Source of the DNA: Thermomonas sp.
GTDB lineage: Bacteria > Pseudomonadota > Gammaproteobacteria > Xanthomonadales > Xanthomonadaceae
Length of the DNA stretch: 7,374 bases
Reading direction: 5' to 3'
Assembly (NCBI GenBank): GCA_024711415.1
Contig: JANJSW010000037.1
Span: 1-7,374 of the forward strand
Shown here: positions 1 through 6,581 of the stretch, one piece after another
Position numbering within the stretch: the first letter of the stretch is position 1
Layout: each line of letters starts with the position of its first letter
Notes under the pieces: model-generated
What the model saw: the letters and a program-made list of their open reading frames with translations, nothing else
The model's database searches: none
Told to the model about the DNA's origin: nothing
Translations under genes and position numbers: made by a program

Positions 1-21
1 TTTCTGAATGATGGGGCCCGT

Positions 22-1077
22 ATGGATACTTGGCTGGTCACCGGCGGCGCCGGGTTCATTGGTGGCAGTTTCGTGCTGGAGGCGGTGGGCCGGGGCATCA
101 AGGTGGTGAACCTGGATGCGCTGACCTACGCCGGCAACCGCGACACGCTGGCGTCGATCGAAGGCGACCCGAATCACGTGTTCGTGCACGGCGACATCGG
201 CGACCGTGCGCTGGTCGCCGCCTTGCTGGCCGAACACCGGCCTGACGCAGTGGTGAACTTCGCCGCCGAGAGTCACGTCGACCGCTCCATCGATGGCCCG
301 GCGGCGTTCATCCAGACCAACGTGGTCGGCACCCTGGCGCTGCTGGAAGCGGTGCGCGATTACTGGAAGGCGCTGGAGGGCGCGGCGCGGGAAAGCTTCC
401 GCTTCCTGCACGTATCCACCGACGAGGTCTACGGCACGCTGGGCGAAACCGGCCTGTTCACCGAGACGACGCCGTACGCCCCGAACTCGCCGTATTCGGC
501 GTCCAAGGCCGCGTCCGACCATCTGGTGCGCGCGTTCCACCACACCTACGGGCTGCCGGTGCTGACCACCAACTGCAGCAACAACTACGGCCCGTACCAC
601 TTCCCGGAAAAGTTGATCCCGCTGGTGATCGCCAAGGCGCTGGCCGGCGAGCCGCTGCCGGTGTACGGCGATGGCAAACAGGTGCGCGACTGGCTGTTCG
701 TGGCCGACCATTGCGAGGCCATCCGCACCGTGCTGGCCAAGGGCCGGGTGGGCGAGACCTACAACGTCGGCGGCAACGCCGAGAAGCAGAACATCGAGGT
801 GGTGAAGGCGATCTGTGCGCTGCTGGACCAGCGTCGCCCGCGCGAGGATGGCCAGCCGCGCGAGAGCCAGATCACCTTCGTCGCCGACCGCCCCGGCCAC
901 GACCGCCGCTACGCCATCGACGCCAGCAAGCTGCGCGATGAGCTGGGCTGGCAGCCGAGGTACAGCTTCGAGCAGGGTATCGCCGAGACGGTGGACTGGT
1001 ATCTGGCCCACCAGAATTGGGTGAATCGCGTGCTCGACGGGTCTTATCGCCTTGAACGGATCGGGGTGGCGGCGTGA
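22..1077 (+). CDS. rmlB: dTDP-glucose 4,6-dehydratase RmlB
   Basis: Converts dTDP-glucose to dTDP-4-keto-6-deoxy-glucose with bound NAD+, the second step of dTDP-L-rhamnose synthesis, in the cytoplasm. The 351-residue product is of normal family length. It is an extended short-chain dehydrogenase: the NAD-binding TGGAGFIG lies at residues 7-14, the dehydratase signature STDEVYG at 132-138 (Thr133, Asp134, Glu135 catalytic), and the YSASK Tyr/Lys pair at 158-162. The substrate-binding stretch around [18 protein letters not shown] at 183-200 is intact. The ATG at 22 fits the family N-terminus ([14 protein letters not shown] in xanthomonads, from memory). The frame is open to the window edge, so a longer protein is formally possible but unlikely. 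Only a weak GGGG (13-16) precedes the start. It is the first visible gene of rmlBACD and overlaps rmlA by 4 bases. Its promoter lies outside the window. Confidence 0.97.
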   Translation: MDTWLVTGGAGFIGGSFVLEAVGRGIKVVNLDALTYAGNRDTLASIEGDPNHVFVHGDIGDRALVAALLAEHRPDAVVNFAAESHVDRSIDGPAAFIQTNVVGTLALLEAVRDYWKALEGAARESFRFLHVSTDEVYGTLGETGLFTETTPYAPNSPYSASKAASDHLVRAFHHTYGLPVLTTNCSNNYGPYHFPEKLIPLVIAKALAGEPLPVYGDGKQVRDWLFVADHCEAIRTVLAKGRVGETYNVGGNAEKQNIEVVKAICALLDQRRPREDGQPRESQITFVADRPGHDRRYAIDASKLRDELGWQPRYSFEQGIAETVDWYLAHQNWVNRVLDGSYRLERIGVAA

Positions 1078-1988
1078 GTCCGCTGGCAAGTGGCCGCAAG
1101 GGCCCGCTCCGAAAGGGAATTGTCCTTGCCGGTGGCAGCGGCACCCGGCTGTATCCGATCACCCAGGCGGTGAGCAAGCAGCTGCTGCCGGTTTACGACA
1201 AGCCGATGATCTACTACCCGCTCAGCGTGCTGATGCTGGCGGGCATCCGCGAAGTGCTGATCATCAACACGCCGCACGAGCAGGCCCTGTTCCAGCGCCT
1301 GCTGGGCGACGGCTCGCAGTGGGGCATGCGCATCGAATACGCGGTGCAGCCGAGCCCGGATGGGCTGGCGCAGGCGTTCCTGATCGGTCGCGAGTTCCTC
1401 GCCGGCGGCCCGTCCTGCCTGGTGCTGGGCGACAACATCTTCCACGGCCACGGCCTGACCGACCTGCTCCAGCGCGCCGATGCGCGCGATCACGGCGCCA
1501 CCGTGTTCGGCTACTGGGTGCGTGATCCGCAGCGCTACGGCGTGGCCGAGTTCGACGCGACCGGCAAGGTCGTCGGGCTGGAGGAAAAGCCGGCCAAGCC
1601 GAAATCCAACTACGCCGTCACCGGCCTGTATTTCTACGACGGCCGGGTCTGCGATTACGCCGCCGCGTTGAACCCTTCGCCGCGCGGCGAACTGGAAATC
1701 ACCGACCTCAACAAGTGCTATCTCGACGACGGCAGCCTGCATCTGGAGAAGATGGGGCGAGGTTACGCCTGGCTGGACACCGGCACCCACGAGTCGCTGG
1801 TGGAAGCCTCGACCTTCATCGAGACGATCGAGGCGCGCCAGGGCCTGCGGGTGTGCTGCCCGGAGGAGATCGCCTTTTTCAACGGCTGGATCGATGCCGC
1901 GCGCCTGCGTGAACTGGCGGAGCCGCTGGCCAAGAACGGCTACGGGCAGTATCTGTTGGGGCTGGCGGAGCAGGGACGCGTCGCGTGA
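1074..1988 (+). CDS. rmlA: Glucose-1-phosphate thymidylyltransferase RmlA
   Basis: Joins dTTP and glucose-1-phosphate to give dTDP-glucose and pyrophosphate, the committed first step of dTDP-rhamnose synthesis and usually feedback-inhibited by dTDP-rhamnose. The 304-residue product has the nucleotidyltransferase signature [13 protein letters not shown] at 18-30, [12 protein letters not shown] at 34-45, the [10 protein letters not shown] sugar-nucleotide loop at 92-101, the metal-binding GDN at 119-121, EKP..PKSN at 171-179 and WLDTGT at 233-238. The start is GTG at 1074, which shares GTGA with the rmlB stop. No other ATG, GTG or TTG lies in frame between it and the conserved core. The result is about 12 extra, polar residues before the usual KGIVLAGG start, making it slightly longer than the roughly 290 typical of the family. 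It is coupled to rmlC by another GTGA overlap. Confidence 0.97.
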   Translation: MSPLASGRKGPLRKGIVLAGGSGTRLYPITQAVSKQLLPVYDKPMIYYPLSVLMLAGIREVLIINTPHEQALFQRLLGDGSQWGMRIEYAVQPSPDGLAQAFLIGREFLAGGPSCLVLGDNIFHGHGLTDLLQRADARDHGATVFGYWVRDPQRYGVAEFDATGKVVGLEEKPAKPKSNYAVTGLYFYDGRVCDYAAALNPSPRGELEITDLNKCYLDDGSLHLEKMGRGYAWLDTGTHESLVEASTFIETIEARQGLRVCCPEEIAFFNGWIDAARLRELAEPLAKNGYGQYLLGLAEQGRVA

Positions 1989-2545
1989 AGATCATCGAGA
2001 CGAACCTGCCGGGCTGCGTGGTGGTCGAGCCGGCCGTGCACGGCGACGAGCGCGGTTTCTTCTACGAGGGCTGGAACGCGCAGCGCTTCGCCGAGCACGG
2101 GCTGCCCACCTCGTTCGTGCAGCACAACGTCAGCCGCTCGCAGAAGGGCGTGCTGCGCGGCCTGCACTACCAGTGGCCGCATAACGTGCAGGGCAAGCTG
2201 GTCAGCGTGCTTGAGGGCGAGGTGTACGACGTCGTCGTGGACATCCGCCGCGGCTCGCCGACCTTCGGACAGCATGCGGCGGCGATCCTCAGCGCCGACA
2301 ACAAGCGGCATTTCTGGATCCCGGAGGGCTTCGCCCACGGTTTCCTGGTGCTCAGCGAGACGGCCCTGTTCACCTATCTGTGCACGGCGCCCTACGACCG
2401 CGCCAGCGACAACTCGCTGCGCTGGGACGATCCCGCGCTCGCGATCGACTGGCCGCTGGCGGAAGTGTCGCTGTCGGCCAAGGACGCGGCGGCGCCGCTG
2501 CTGGCCGAGATCGCGCCGGAACGGCTGCCGCAGTACCCCGCATGA
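1985..2545 (+). CDS. rmlC: dTDP-4-dehydrorhamnose 3,5-epimerase RmlC
   Basis: Epimerises C3 and C5 of dTDP-4-keto-6-deoxy-glucose to the L-lyxo form, the third step of the pathway. It is a cupin-fold, cofactor-free enzyme that is normally dimeric. The 186-residue product is of standard length. Visible landmarks are GVLRGLHYQ at 55-63 (catalytic-type His61), VQGKLV at 68-73 (Lys71), the EGFAHGF strand at 114-120 (His118), Tyr137 where the family's general-acid Tyr is expected, and [11 protein letters not shown] at 147-157 carrying the Asp that pairs with the catalytic His. Residue roles are by family analogy. The GTG start at 1985 overlaps the rmlA stop (GTGA). An AGGGA just upstream inside rmlA can serve as ribosome binding site. 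The next gene starts inside the stop codon as ATGA. Confidence 0.96.
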   Translation: MKIIETNLPGCVVVEPAVHGDERGFFYEGWNAQRFAEHGLPTSFVQHNVSRSQKGVLRGLHYQWPHNVQGKLVSVLEGEVYDVVVDIRRGSPTFGQHAAAILSADNKRHFWIPEGFAHGFLVLSETALFTYLCTAPYDRASDNSLRWDDPALAIDWPLAEVSLSAKDAAAPLLAEIAPERLPQYPA

Positions 2546-3438
2546 AGCTGCTGCTGCTGGGCGGCAACGGCCAGGTCGGACGCGAGCTGCGGCGCGCACT
2601 GCCGGCGCTGGGCGACGTGGTGGTGGCCACGCGCACGGGCGCCGGGGGCGAGCTTGCCGCCGATTTCGACGCGCCCGACAGCGTTGGCGAACTGGTGCGG
2701 CGCATCGCCCCGGACGTGGTGGTCAACGCTGTTGCCTACACCGCGGTGGACCGCGCCGAAAGCGAGCCGGACGCCGCGTTCCGGGTCAATGCGCTGGCGA
2801 CGGCGGCGATTGCGCAGGCCTGCGCCGCGACCGATGCGCTGCTGCTGCATTACTCCACGGATTACGTGTTCGACGGCAGTGCTTCGCGCCCGTATCGCGA
2901 GGACGACGTCACCGCGCCGCTGGGCGTCTACGGCGCCAGCAAGCTGGTCGGCGAGGACGCGATCCGCGCCAGCGGTGCCCGCTACGCGATCCTGCGCACG
3001 GCGTGGGTGTACGCCGCGCACGGCAGGAACTTCCTGCACACGATGCTGCGGCTGGCCCGCGAGCGCGACGAACTGCGCGTGGTGGGCGACCAGGTTGGCG
3101 CGCCGACGCCGGCCGCATGGATTGCCGATGCCAGCGCTCGGATCGTGGCGCACGGCGTGCCGGCTTCCGGCACCTGGCATCTGGTTGCGGCCGGCGAGAC
3201 CAGCTGGCACGGATTTGCCGAGGCGATCATCGACGAGGCGCTGGCGGCCGGGCTGCTGGCGCGCAGGCCGCGCGTGTTGCCGATCGCCACGGCGGAGTAC
3301 CCGACCCCTGCGCGCCGCCCCGCTTATTCCGTCCTCGACACCACCCGTCTGCGCAGGGATTTCGGCATCGCCGCGCCGGAATGGCGTGACGGACTGCATG
3401 CGGTGATCGAAGAACTCGCCGCGGGCTGCGCTTCGTAG
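2542..3438 (+). CDS. rmlD: dTDP-4-dehydrorhamnose reductase RmlD
   Basis: Reduces dTDP-6-deoxy-L-lyxo-4-hexulose to dTDP-L-rhamnose with NAD(P)H and Mg2+, the last pathway step. The 298-residue product is of normal length. It has the nucleotide-binding GGNGQVG at 7-13, NAVAYTAVD at 62-70, STDYVFDG at 105-112 (catalytic Thr106) and the Tyr130/Lys134 pair in VYGASK. The reading frame is open upstream to an ATG at 2380, but the extra 54 residues would lie inside rmlC and are Arg/Ala-rich shadow sequence. The start at 2542 gives the expected [14 protein letters not shown]-terminus and an ATGA overlap with rmlC. There is no good Shine-Dalgarno, so translation probably depends on coupling to rmlC. 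It is the last gene of the cluster: the next gene converges on it with 15 bases between the stops. In Xanthomonas I recall xanA/xanB following, but they are absent here. Confidence 0.96.
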   Translation: MKLLLLGGNGQVGRELRRALPALGDVVVATRTGAGGELAADFDAPDSVGELVRRIAPDVVVNAVAYTAVDRAESEPDAAFRVNALATAAIAQACAATDALLLHYSTDYVFDGSASRPYREDDVTAPLGVYGASKLVGEDAIRASGARYAILRTAWVYAAHGRNFLHTMLRLARERDELRVVGDQVGAPTPAAWIADASARIVAHGVPASGTWHLVAAGETSWHGFAEAIIDEALAAGLLARRPRVLPIATAEYPTPARRPAYSVLDTTRLRRDFGIAAPEWRDGLHAVIEELAAGCAS

Positions 3439-3458
3439 GTCGCCACCGGGCGTCTACG
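3434..3458. terminator. Imperfect hairpin between convergent stops
   Basis: CGTAG at 3434-3438 pairs with CTACG at 3454-3458, and CGCC at 3441-3444 pairs with GGCG at 3449-3452, around a 4-base loop with a small 2x1 internal bulge. The stem contains both stop codons, TAG of rmlD and TAG of the M15 peptidase gene, placed almost symmetrically. Being nearly symmetric it could slow or end transcription from both sides. Neither flank has a T-run, so it is not a canonical intrinsic terminator. Chance pairing in GC-rich DNA is a real alternative. Confidence 0.35.
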
Positions 3459-4287
3459 CGGCCGGCGTCGAATCCGCGTCGAACCGCCAATGCCAGGGCT
3501 CGTAGACGATGCCGTGCGGATTGTCGCGCGGATAGCTCATCGAGAACCCGTAGCCGCCTGCGTTGTCGCGCAGCCAACCGAATGCCGGCGTGCGTTCGAA
3601 CGATTCCTCCGCCGGCGGTTCGTCGACGGCGCCGATGTCCAGCGCCAGCCCGGAGTGATGTTCGGAAAAGCCGGGTGCGGCGTTCACCGCAAGGATCTCC
3701 TCCACGGTCAGCCCGCGCGCCAGCTTCCGCTCGAAGATGCCCAGCTGGTAGGCGTGGCTGCGATAACCGGAGATCGCTTCCAGCACGATACCGTCGGCCA
3801 GCGCGGCATCCCGCATGTGTCGCCAGGCGCGGGCGGCGTCGATGCGCAGCCACAGCGGGCGCTGCCAGCGATCGAAATCCGCCAGTGCCAGCCAGCCCGG
3901 TTCTTGGGTGAGCGACAGGCCGGTGCGCGTGGCGTAGCCGTCCGCATCCAGCCCCAGCAGCTGCAGGCGTTGCTGCAGGCGGTGCAGGGGAAGCGTGCCG
4001 GTGTGCTCGATGCCATTGCGAAGATGCGGGTGATGCGCGCGCAGCGCGCGTGTTGCTGCCGCCATGCCGGGTTCGCGGTGCAGGCCCGGTTGCAGCGGGT
4101 GCAGGCCATCTTCCAGTTCGGCGGCCAGCCAGGCGCCGTCGCGCTTGCGCCGCAGCACGCGGCGGGCGCGGGCGAGCAGGCGGGCGTGGCCATTGCCGCG
4201 CGCGCGCAGCAGGCCGGCTGGCCACAGTTCGATATCCGCCGTGTTGAGCAGCACGGCACGGAGCGGGAGCGGGGGCGTTCGCGACAT
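3454..4287 (-). CDS. M15 (VanY-type) D-Ala-D-Ala / LD-carboxypeptidase family protein
   Basis: Zinc peptidase family that removes the terminal D-alanine from peptidoglycan stem peptides. The 277-residue product carries the catalytic domain in its C-terminal half: SGYRS at 173-177, the zinc motif SEHHSGLALD at 208-217 (His210, Asp217) and EPWHWR at 263-268 (catalytic-type Glu263, zinc His266). All key residues are present. The first 150 or so residues match nothing I recognise. They are rich in Arg and Leu (Arg-rich at about 28-50), with no hydrophobic signal peptide, lipobox or membrane segment, so export is not evident. The ATG at 4287 lacks a Shine-Dalgarno and sits just after a promoter-like element, so it may be leaderless. 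The gene stands alone: 91 bases downstream of the membrane operon and convergent with rmlD. Whether it is a DD- or LD-carboxypeptidase cannot be told from sequence. Confidence 0.9.
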   Translation of the reverse strand: MSRTPPLPLRAVLLNTADIELWPAGLLRARGNGHARLLARARRVLRRKRDGAWLAAELEDGLHPLQPGLHREPGMAAATRALRAHHPHLRNGIEHTGTLPLHRLQQRLQLLGLDADGYATRTGLSLTQEPGWLALADFDRWQRPLWLRIDAARAWRHMRDAALADGIVLEAISGYRSHAYQLGIFERKLARGLTVEEILAVNAAPGFSEHHSGLALDIGAVDEPPAEESFERTPAFGWLRDNAGGYGFSMSYPRDNPHGIVYEPWHWRFDADSTPAA

Positions 4288-4325
4288 GCTGCAAGCATAG
4301 ACCGGCGTGTGCCGGTGGCGGTCAA
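4287..4325 (-). promoter_or_regulatory. Possible promoter for the M15 peptidase gene
   Basis: Read on the minus strand, TTGACC (4325-4320) is followed after 20 bases by TATGCT (4299-4294), and six bases later by the ATG at 4287. The hexamers match the sigma-70 consensus at five and four positions. The 20-base spacer is longer than the usual 16-18, which weakens the call. If used, transcription would begin at or next to the ATG, fitting the lack of a ribosome binding site. A perfect inverted repeat lies inside the spacer. Confidence 0.3.
4301..4316. repeat. Perfect inverted repeat ACCGGC-GTGT-GCCGGT
   Basis: Six-base arms flank a four-base loop in the 91-base gap between the PH-like membrane gene and the M15 peptidase gene. 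It lies between the putative -35 and -10 of the peptidase promoter and so could be an operator. It is also downstream of the membrane operon on the minus strand, where the RNA would form a GC-rich hairpin. No T-run follows, so a classical terminator is not supported. Short GC-rich palindromes also arise by chance. Confidence 0.35.
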
Positions 4326-4378
4326 TCCGGGTGCTCGCCCTGCGGGTCGCCGTTCTTGCTCGTGTACGCGAACGCCTG

Positions 4379-4912
4379 CTATGCGCCGCGCAGCGCGTCC
4401 AGCAGCGCCTGTGGCCGCTCCAGGCTGAGCAGAAGCTGCTGCTTGCCGTCCTGCAGCGGCAGCCACAGCACGCGCTCGCGCTGGGTCAGCAGGCAGAACG
4501 CCTTGCCGAAGTCGCCGCGCAGGCGGAAATGCCCGGCATGGAAGCCGGGCATCGCCATGCCATTGCTCTTCAGCCAGGGGCGCAGCTCGGTGCGCTCGCC
4601 AAGATCGACGATGCGCGCACGCGCCAGGTCCAGTTCGGCGGTCGCCACGCGCTTGCGGTACAGCGCCGCACGCACGTCCAGCATCGCGCCCTCCAGCACC
4701 ACCGAGCGGCGCTGCATGGCCAGCAGCAGGAACACCAGCAGCAGCGGGATCACCACCAACGCCGGCAGCACGCCGTGGACCGGGCGGCCGCTGAGCCAGA
4801 GCGTGCCGATGATGGTCAGCGGCAGGACGCCGCCCAGCAGCACCAGCATCGACCAGGCCAGCGTGCCGGGAGGGCTGACCTCGAATGATCGAGCAGCGGA
4901 GGAGTTGCGCAT
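4379..4912 (-). CDS. Two-helix membrane protein with bacterial PH-like domain
   Basis: Predicted inner-membrane protein of 177 residues and unknown function. Two hydrophobic helices lie at about 18-40 and 47-67, followed by a soluble domain from about 70 to 172. The soluble part contains ERTELRPW at 106-113 and MPGFHAGHFRLRGDFGKAF at 121-139, a pattern I associate with the bacterial PH domain family bPH_5 (PF10882). That assignment is from memory and needs a profile search. It follows the hydrolase gene by 4 bases, with a weak GAGG placed very close to the ATG, so it is the last gene of the minus-strand operon and probably coupled. It ends at an amber codon, but the frame stays open with strongly coding-like codons for 18 more codons to a TGA at 4322-4324. 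The gene may therefore be truncated by a nonsense change or a sequencing error. Confidence 0.8.
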   Translation of the reverse strand: MRNSSAARSFEVSPPGTLAWSMLVLLGGVLPLTIIGTLWLSGRPVHGVLPALVVIPLLLVFLLLAMQRRSVVLEGAMLDVRAALYRKRVATAELDLARARIVDLGERTELRPWLKSNGMAMPGFHAGHFRLRGDFGKAFCLLTQRERVLWLPLQDGKQQLLLSLERPQALLDALRGA

Positions 4913-4916
4913 GGCC

Positions 4917-6230
4917 TCAGTGCGCCTTGATCCAGACGGCCACGTCGTCGATCAGCTGCGGGTCCACGTGGCCCGGCTGCTGGTACTCGGCCAGCGAGCC
5001 CTCGCCCTCGCCGGCGATGCCGAGGTGGTTGAGCTTTTCGTACAGCTTGAACGCGACTTTGCGATCGTCGTGGAAGGCGTCTTTCCAGCGCTGCCAGTCG
5101 GCGTCCACCACCTGGATGTCGCGTGCCCCCTGCAGCACCAGCATCGGCAGCTTCACCCGCTGCGCTTCGGCCACCGCGTCCACGCCGTCGGCGCTGCGCC
5201 AATAGCCCACCGACAGGCCCATCGGCCCCTTCGCCGTGGCATCGGTCGCCGTATCGCGAACGGTGCGCACCTGTTGGACCAGGGCGCTGATCGCATCGCG
5301 TTCGGCATCGCTGGTCTTGCCGTCGTCGAGCACGGCAAGGCGGCGGTTCTGCTCGATCACGATGTCCAGCAGCGGCCGCGCCGGGGCTGCCAGCAGCACC
5401 AACCCGGCGACATGGCCGGACATCGCGGCGACGCGCGGGGCCATCATCCCGCCCTGGCTGTGGCCGAGCACGAACACGCGCTTGGGATCGATGCCTTCGG
5501 CCTTGCGCAGCGCGTCCACCGCCAGCACCGCATCGAAGGTGGTTTCTTCATCCACGCCGAAGATGCCGCTGGTGAAGTCCCGTGGGCGCGCCTTGGTGCG
5601 CTTGTCGTAGCGCAGCACGGCGATGCCTTGCGCGGCCAGGCCGCGGGCGATGTCGAGGAAGGGCTTGTTCGGGCCGATGGTCTCGTCGCGGTCGTGCGGG
5701 CCGGAGCCGTGCACCAGCACGATGGCCGGGAAGGGGCCGCTGCCCTTCGGCAGCGCCAGCGTGGCGGGCAGGGCGCGCTCGCCATCGCCGACCATCAGCT
5801 CGCGTTCGAGGAAGGCAGCATCGTCGGCGACTGCCGGCGCGGGCGCGGCGGCCTGCGCCGGCTGCACCACGAAGCCGGCGATCTTGCCCTCGCCGTCGAT
5901 GGCGAAGGTCGCCACCAACTCGGCCTTTTCAAAGTGCAGCGGGATCTTCACCAGCGTCGCGCCGCCCTGCACGGACACGGCGGGTTCGCCGCGCCCGGTG
6001 GCCTTGCCCAGCTGCGCGGGCAGCGATTCCCACACGGCCTTCAGCTTGTCCGCCGGCACTGCCGCGGCCATCTTTTCGCCGAACGATTGTTCGACCTGCG
6101 CATAGTCGCCGGCATCGAGGCGGTCCAGCGCCTGCCTGGCAATCGCGGTGGGATCGATGGCCTGCGCATTTGCGGCCGAGGCCAACACGAGTGCGCTGGC
6201 GAAGGCGAGGGAAAGGAGGGTGCGACGCAT
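4917..6230 (-). CDS. Exported alpha/beta hydrolase with N-terminal DUF3887-like domain
   Basis: Predicted secreted serine hydrolase of 437 residues with unknown substrate. The N-terminus has a Sec signal peptide: MRR, a hydrophobic stretch at 4-19 and an ANA site at 20-22, so cleavage before Gln23 is likely. Residues about 27-123 resemble the DUF3887 domain often fused to such hydrolases, followed by an Ala/Pro linker at 124-136. The hydrolase domain shows HGSGPHDRDET at 174-184 (oxyanion region), GHSQGG at 256-261 (nucleophile Ser258), GARD with Asp371 as likely acid, and NHL with His402 as likely base. PGHVDP at 419-424 near the C-terminus is also typical of this group. The start at 6230 is one base after the DUF4177 stop, with AAGGA about 8 bases upstream. 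The PH-like membrane gene follows after 4 bases. Periplasmic or outer-membrane-facing action is inferred from the signal peptide; a dipeptidyl-peptidase-like or esterase role is equally possible. Confidence 0.92.
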   Translation of the reverse strand: MRRTLLSLAFASALVLASAANAQAIDPTAIARQALDRLDAGDYAQVEQSFGEKMAAAVPADKLKAVWESLPAQLGKATGRGEPAVSVQGGATLVKIPLHFEKAELVATFAIDGEGKIAGFVVQPAQAAAPAPAVADDAAFLERELMVGDGERALPATLALPKGSGPFPAIVLVHGSGPHDRDETIGPNKPFLDIARGLAAQGIAVLRYDKRTKARPRDFTSGIFGVDEETTFDAVLAVDALRKAEGIDPKRVFVLGHSQGGMMAPRVAAMSGHVAGLVLLAAPARPLLDIVIEQNRRLAVLDDGKTSDAERDAISALVQQVRTVRDTATDATAKGPMGLSVGYWRSADGVDAVAEAQRVKLPMLVLQGARDIQVVDADWQRWKDAFHDDRKVAFKLYEKLNHLGIAGEGEGSLAEYQQPGHVDPQLIDDVAVWIKAH

Positions 6231-6231
6231 C

Positions 6232-6402
6232 TCAGGCTTCCTTCTTGAGGTAGAGGATGGCGTTCATCCCGTTCTGGACCACCGAGACCAGCTCCCAGCC
6301 CTGCTGGCCCAGCGATGCCAGGGTGGTTTCGATCTGCTCCGGCTTCAGCCCGAGGAACTGCGGCTTGACCATGACCACCTTGTAAAGCCAACGCTTGCTC
6401 AC
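6232..6402 (-). CDS. Small DUF4177-like protein (56 aa)
   Basis: The function is unknown. The product is 56 residues: it starts [14 protein letters not shown] and contains [15 protein letters not shown] at 31-45, then a strand ending YLKKEA. The YKVV...GWELVSVV pattern and length match the DUF4177 family as I remember it, small cytoplasmic proteins with no known role. The start is GTG at 6402, preceded by GGAGG with 7 bases of spacing, the clearest ribosome binding site in this operon. The GTG overlaps the stop of the ribbon-helix-helix gene (GTGA), and the stop is one base before the hydrolase start. Its position locked between two genes, good Shine-Dalgarno and family-like motif together make it real despite its size. 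Confidence 0.82.
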   Translation of the reverse strand: MSKRWLYKVVMVKPQFLGLKPEQIETTLASLGQQGWELVSVVQNGMNAILYLKKEA

Positions 6403-6578
6403 GCTTCATCCTCCGGTTTCGTCTTGGGCGCGGGCAGCCGCCCGGCCTTGCGCAGCGCGTCGCGCAGCACGTATTCGATCTGCGCGTTGAGGCTGCGGAG
6501 TTCGTCGTCCGCCCAGCGCTGTGCCGCCGCCAGTACCTCGGCGTTGATGCGCAGCGGATAGGCCTTTTTCTCGGACAT
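6399..6578 (-). CDS. Arc-like ribbon-helix-helix DNA-binding protein (59 aa)
   Basis: Predicted dimeric ribbon-helix-helix protein of 59 residues. It reads a short strand AYPLRIN at 6-12, helix A at about 13-26 and helix B at about 29-46 with [19 protein letters not shown], very like Arc repressor (FNLRW then S-x-N-S-E-I). By alignment to Arc, Arg10 matches Arc Arg13, while Arc's other two base-contact residues are replaced by Ala6 and Pro8. DNA recognition therefore differs or may be lost. A Lys/Glu-rich tail follows from 48. The start is ATG at 6578, 3 bases after the SPFH stop, without a clear Shine-Dalgarno, suggesting coupling. The stop overlaps the DUF4177 start. From memory, similar short proteins often sit next to SPFH genes in other bacteria. 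It could autoregulate the operon, but no operator is visible because the promoter is off the window. No toxin partner is evident. Confidence 0.87.
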   Translation of the reverse strand: MSEKKAYPLRINAEVLAAAQRWADDELRSLNAQIEYVLRDALRKAGRLPAPKTKPEDEA

Positions 6579-6581
6579 GGC

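Noticed and set aside
2380..2541. Upstream ATG that would lengthen RmlD by 54 residues
   Set aside because: The extension lies inside rmlC, is unlike any RmlD N-terminus, and the ATG at 2542 gives the conserved start and an ATGA overlap.
2211..3389. Plus-strand open frame of about 392 codons across rmlC and rmlD
   Set aside because: It is out of frame with two well-supported enzymes and gives an Arg/Ala-rich low-complexity translation.
3227..4294. Minus-strand open frame of about 355 codons overlapping the M15 gene and the end of rmlD
   Set aside because: It has no motifs and is Arg/Ala/Pro-rich; the VanY motifs are in the other frame of the same strand.
4356..6248. Very long plus-strand open frame (about 630 codons)
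   Set aside because: It lies antisense to the hydrolase and PH-like genes, which have clear motifs. Its protein is Arg/His/Gln-rich with no recognisable domain, as expected from GC-rich third-position mirroring.
6041..6409. ATG at 6409 opening a 122-codon minus-strand frame after the same GGAGG
   Set aside because: The frame overlaps the DUF4177 and hydrolase genes and gives no family-like sequence. The GTG at 6402 has better spacing and a family match.
6232..6578. Toxin-antitoxin pair made of the ribbon-helix-helix and DUF4177 genes
   Set aside because: Ribbon-helix-helix antitoxins suggest this, but the DUF4177-like product resembles no toxin family I know, and both genes are embedded in a longer membrane-related operon.
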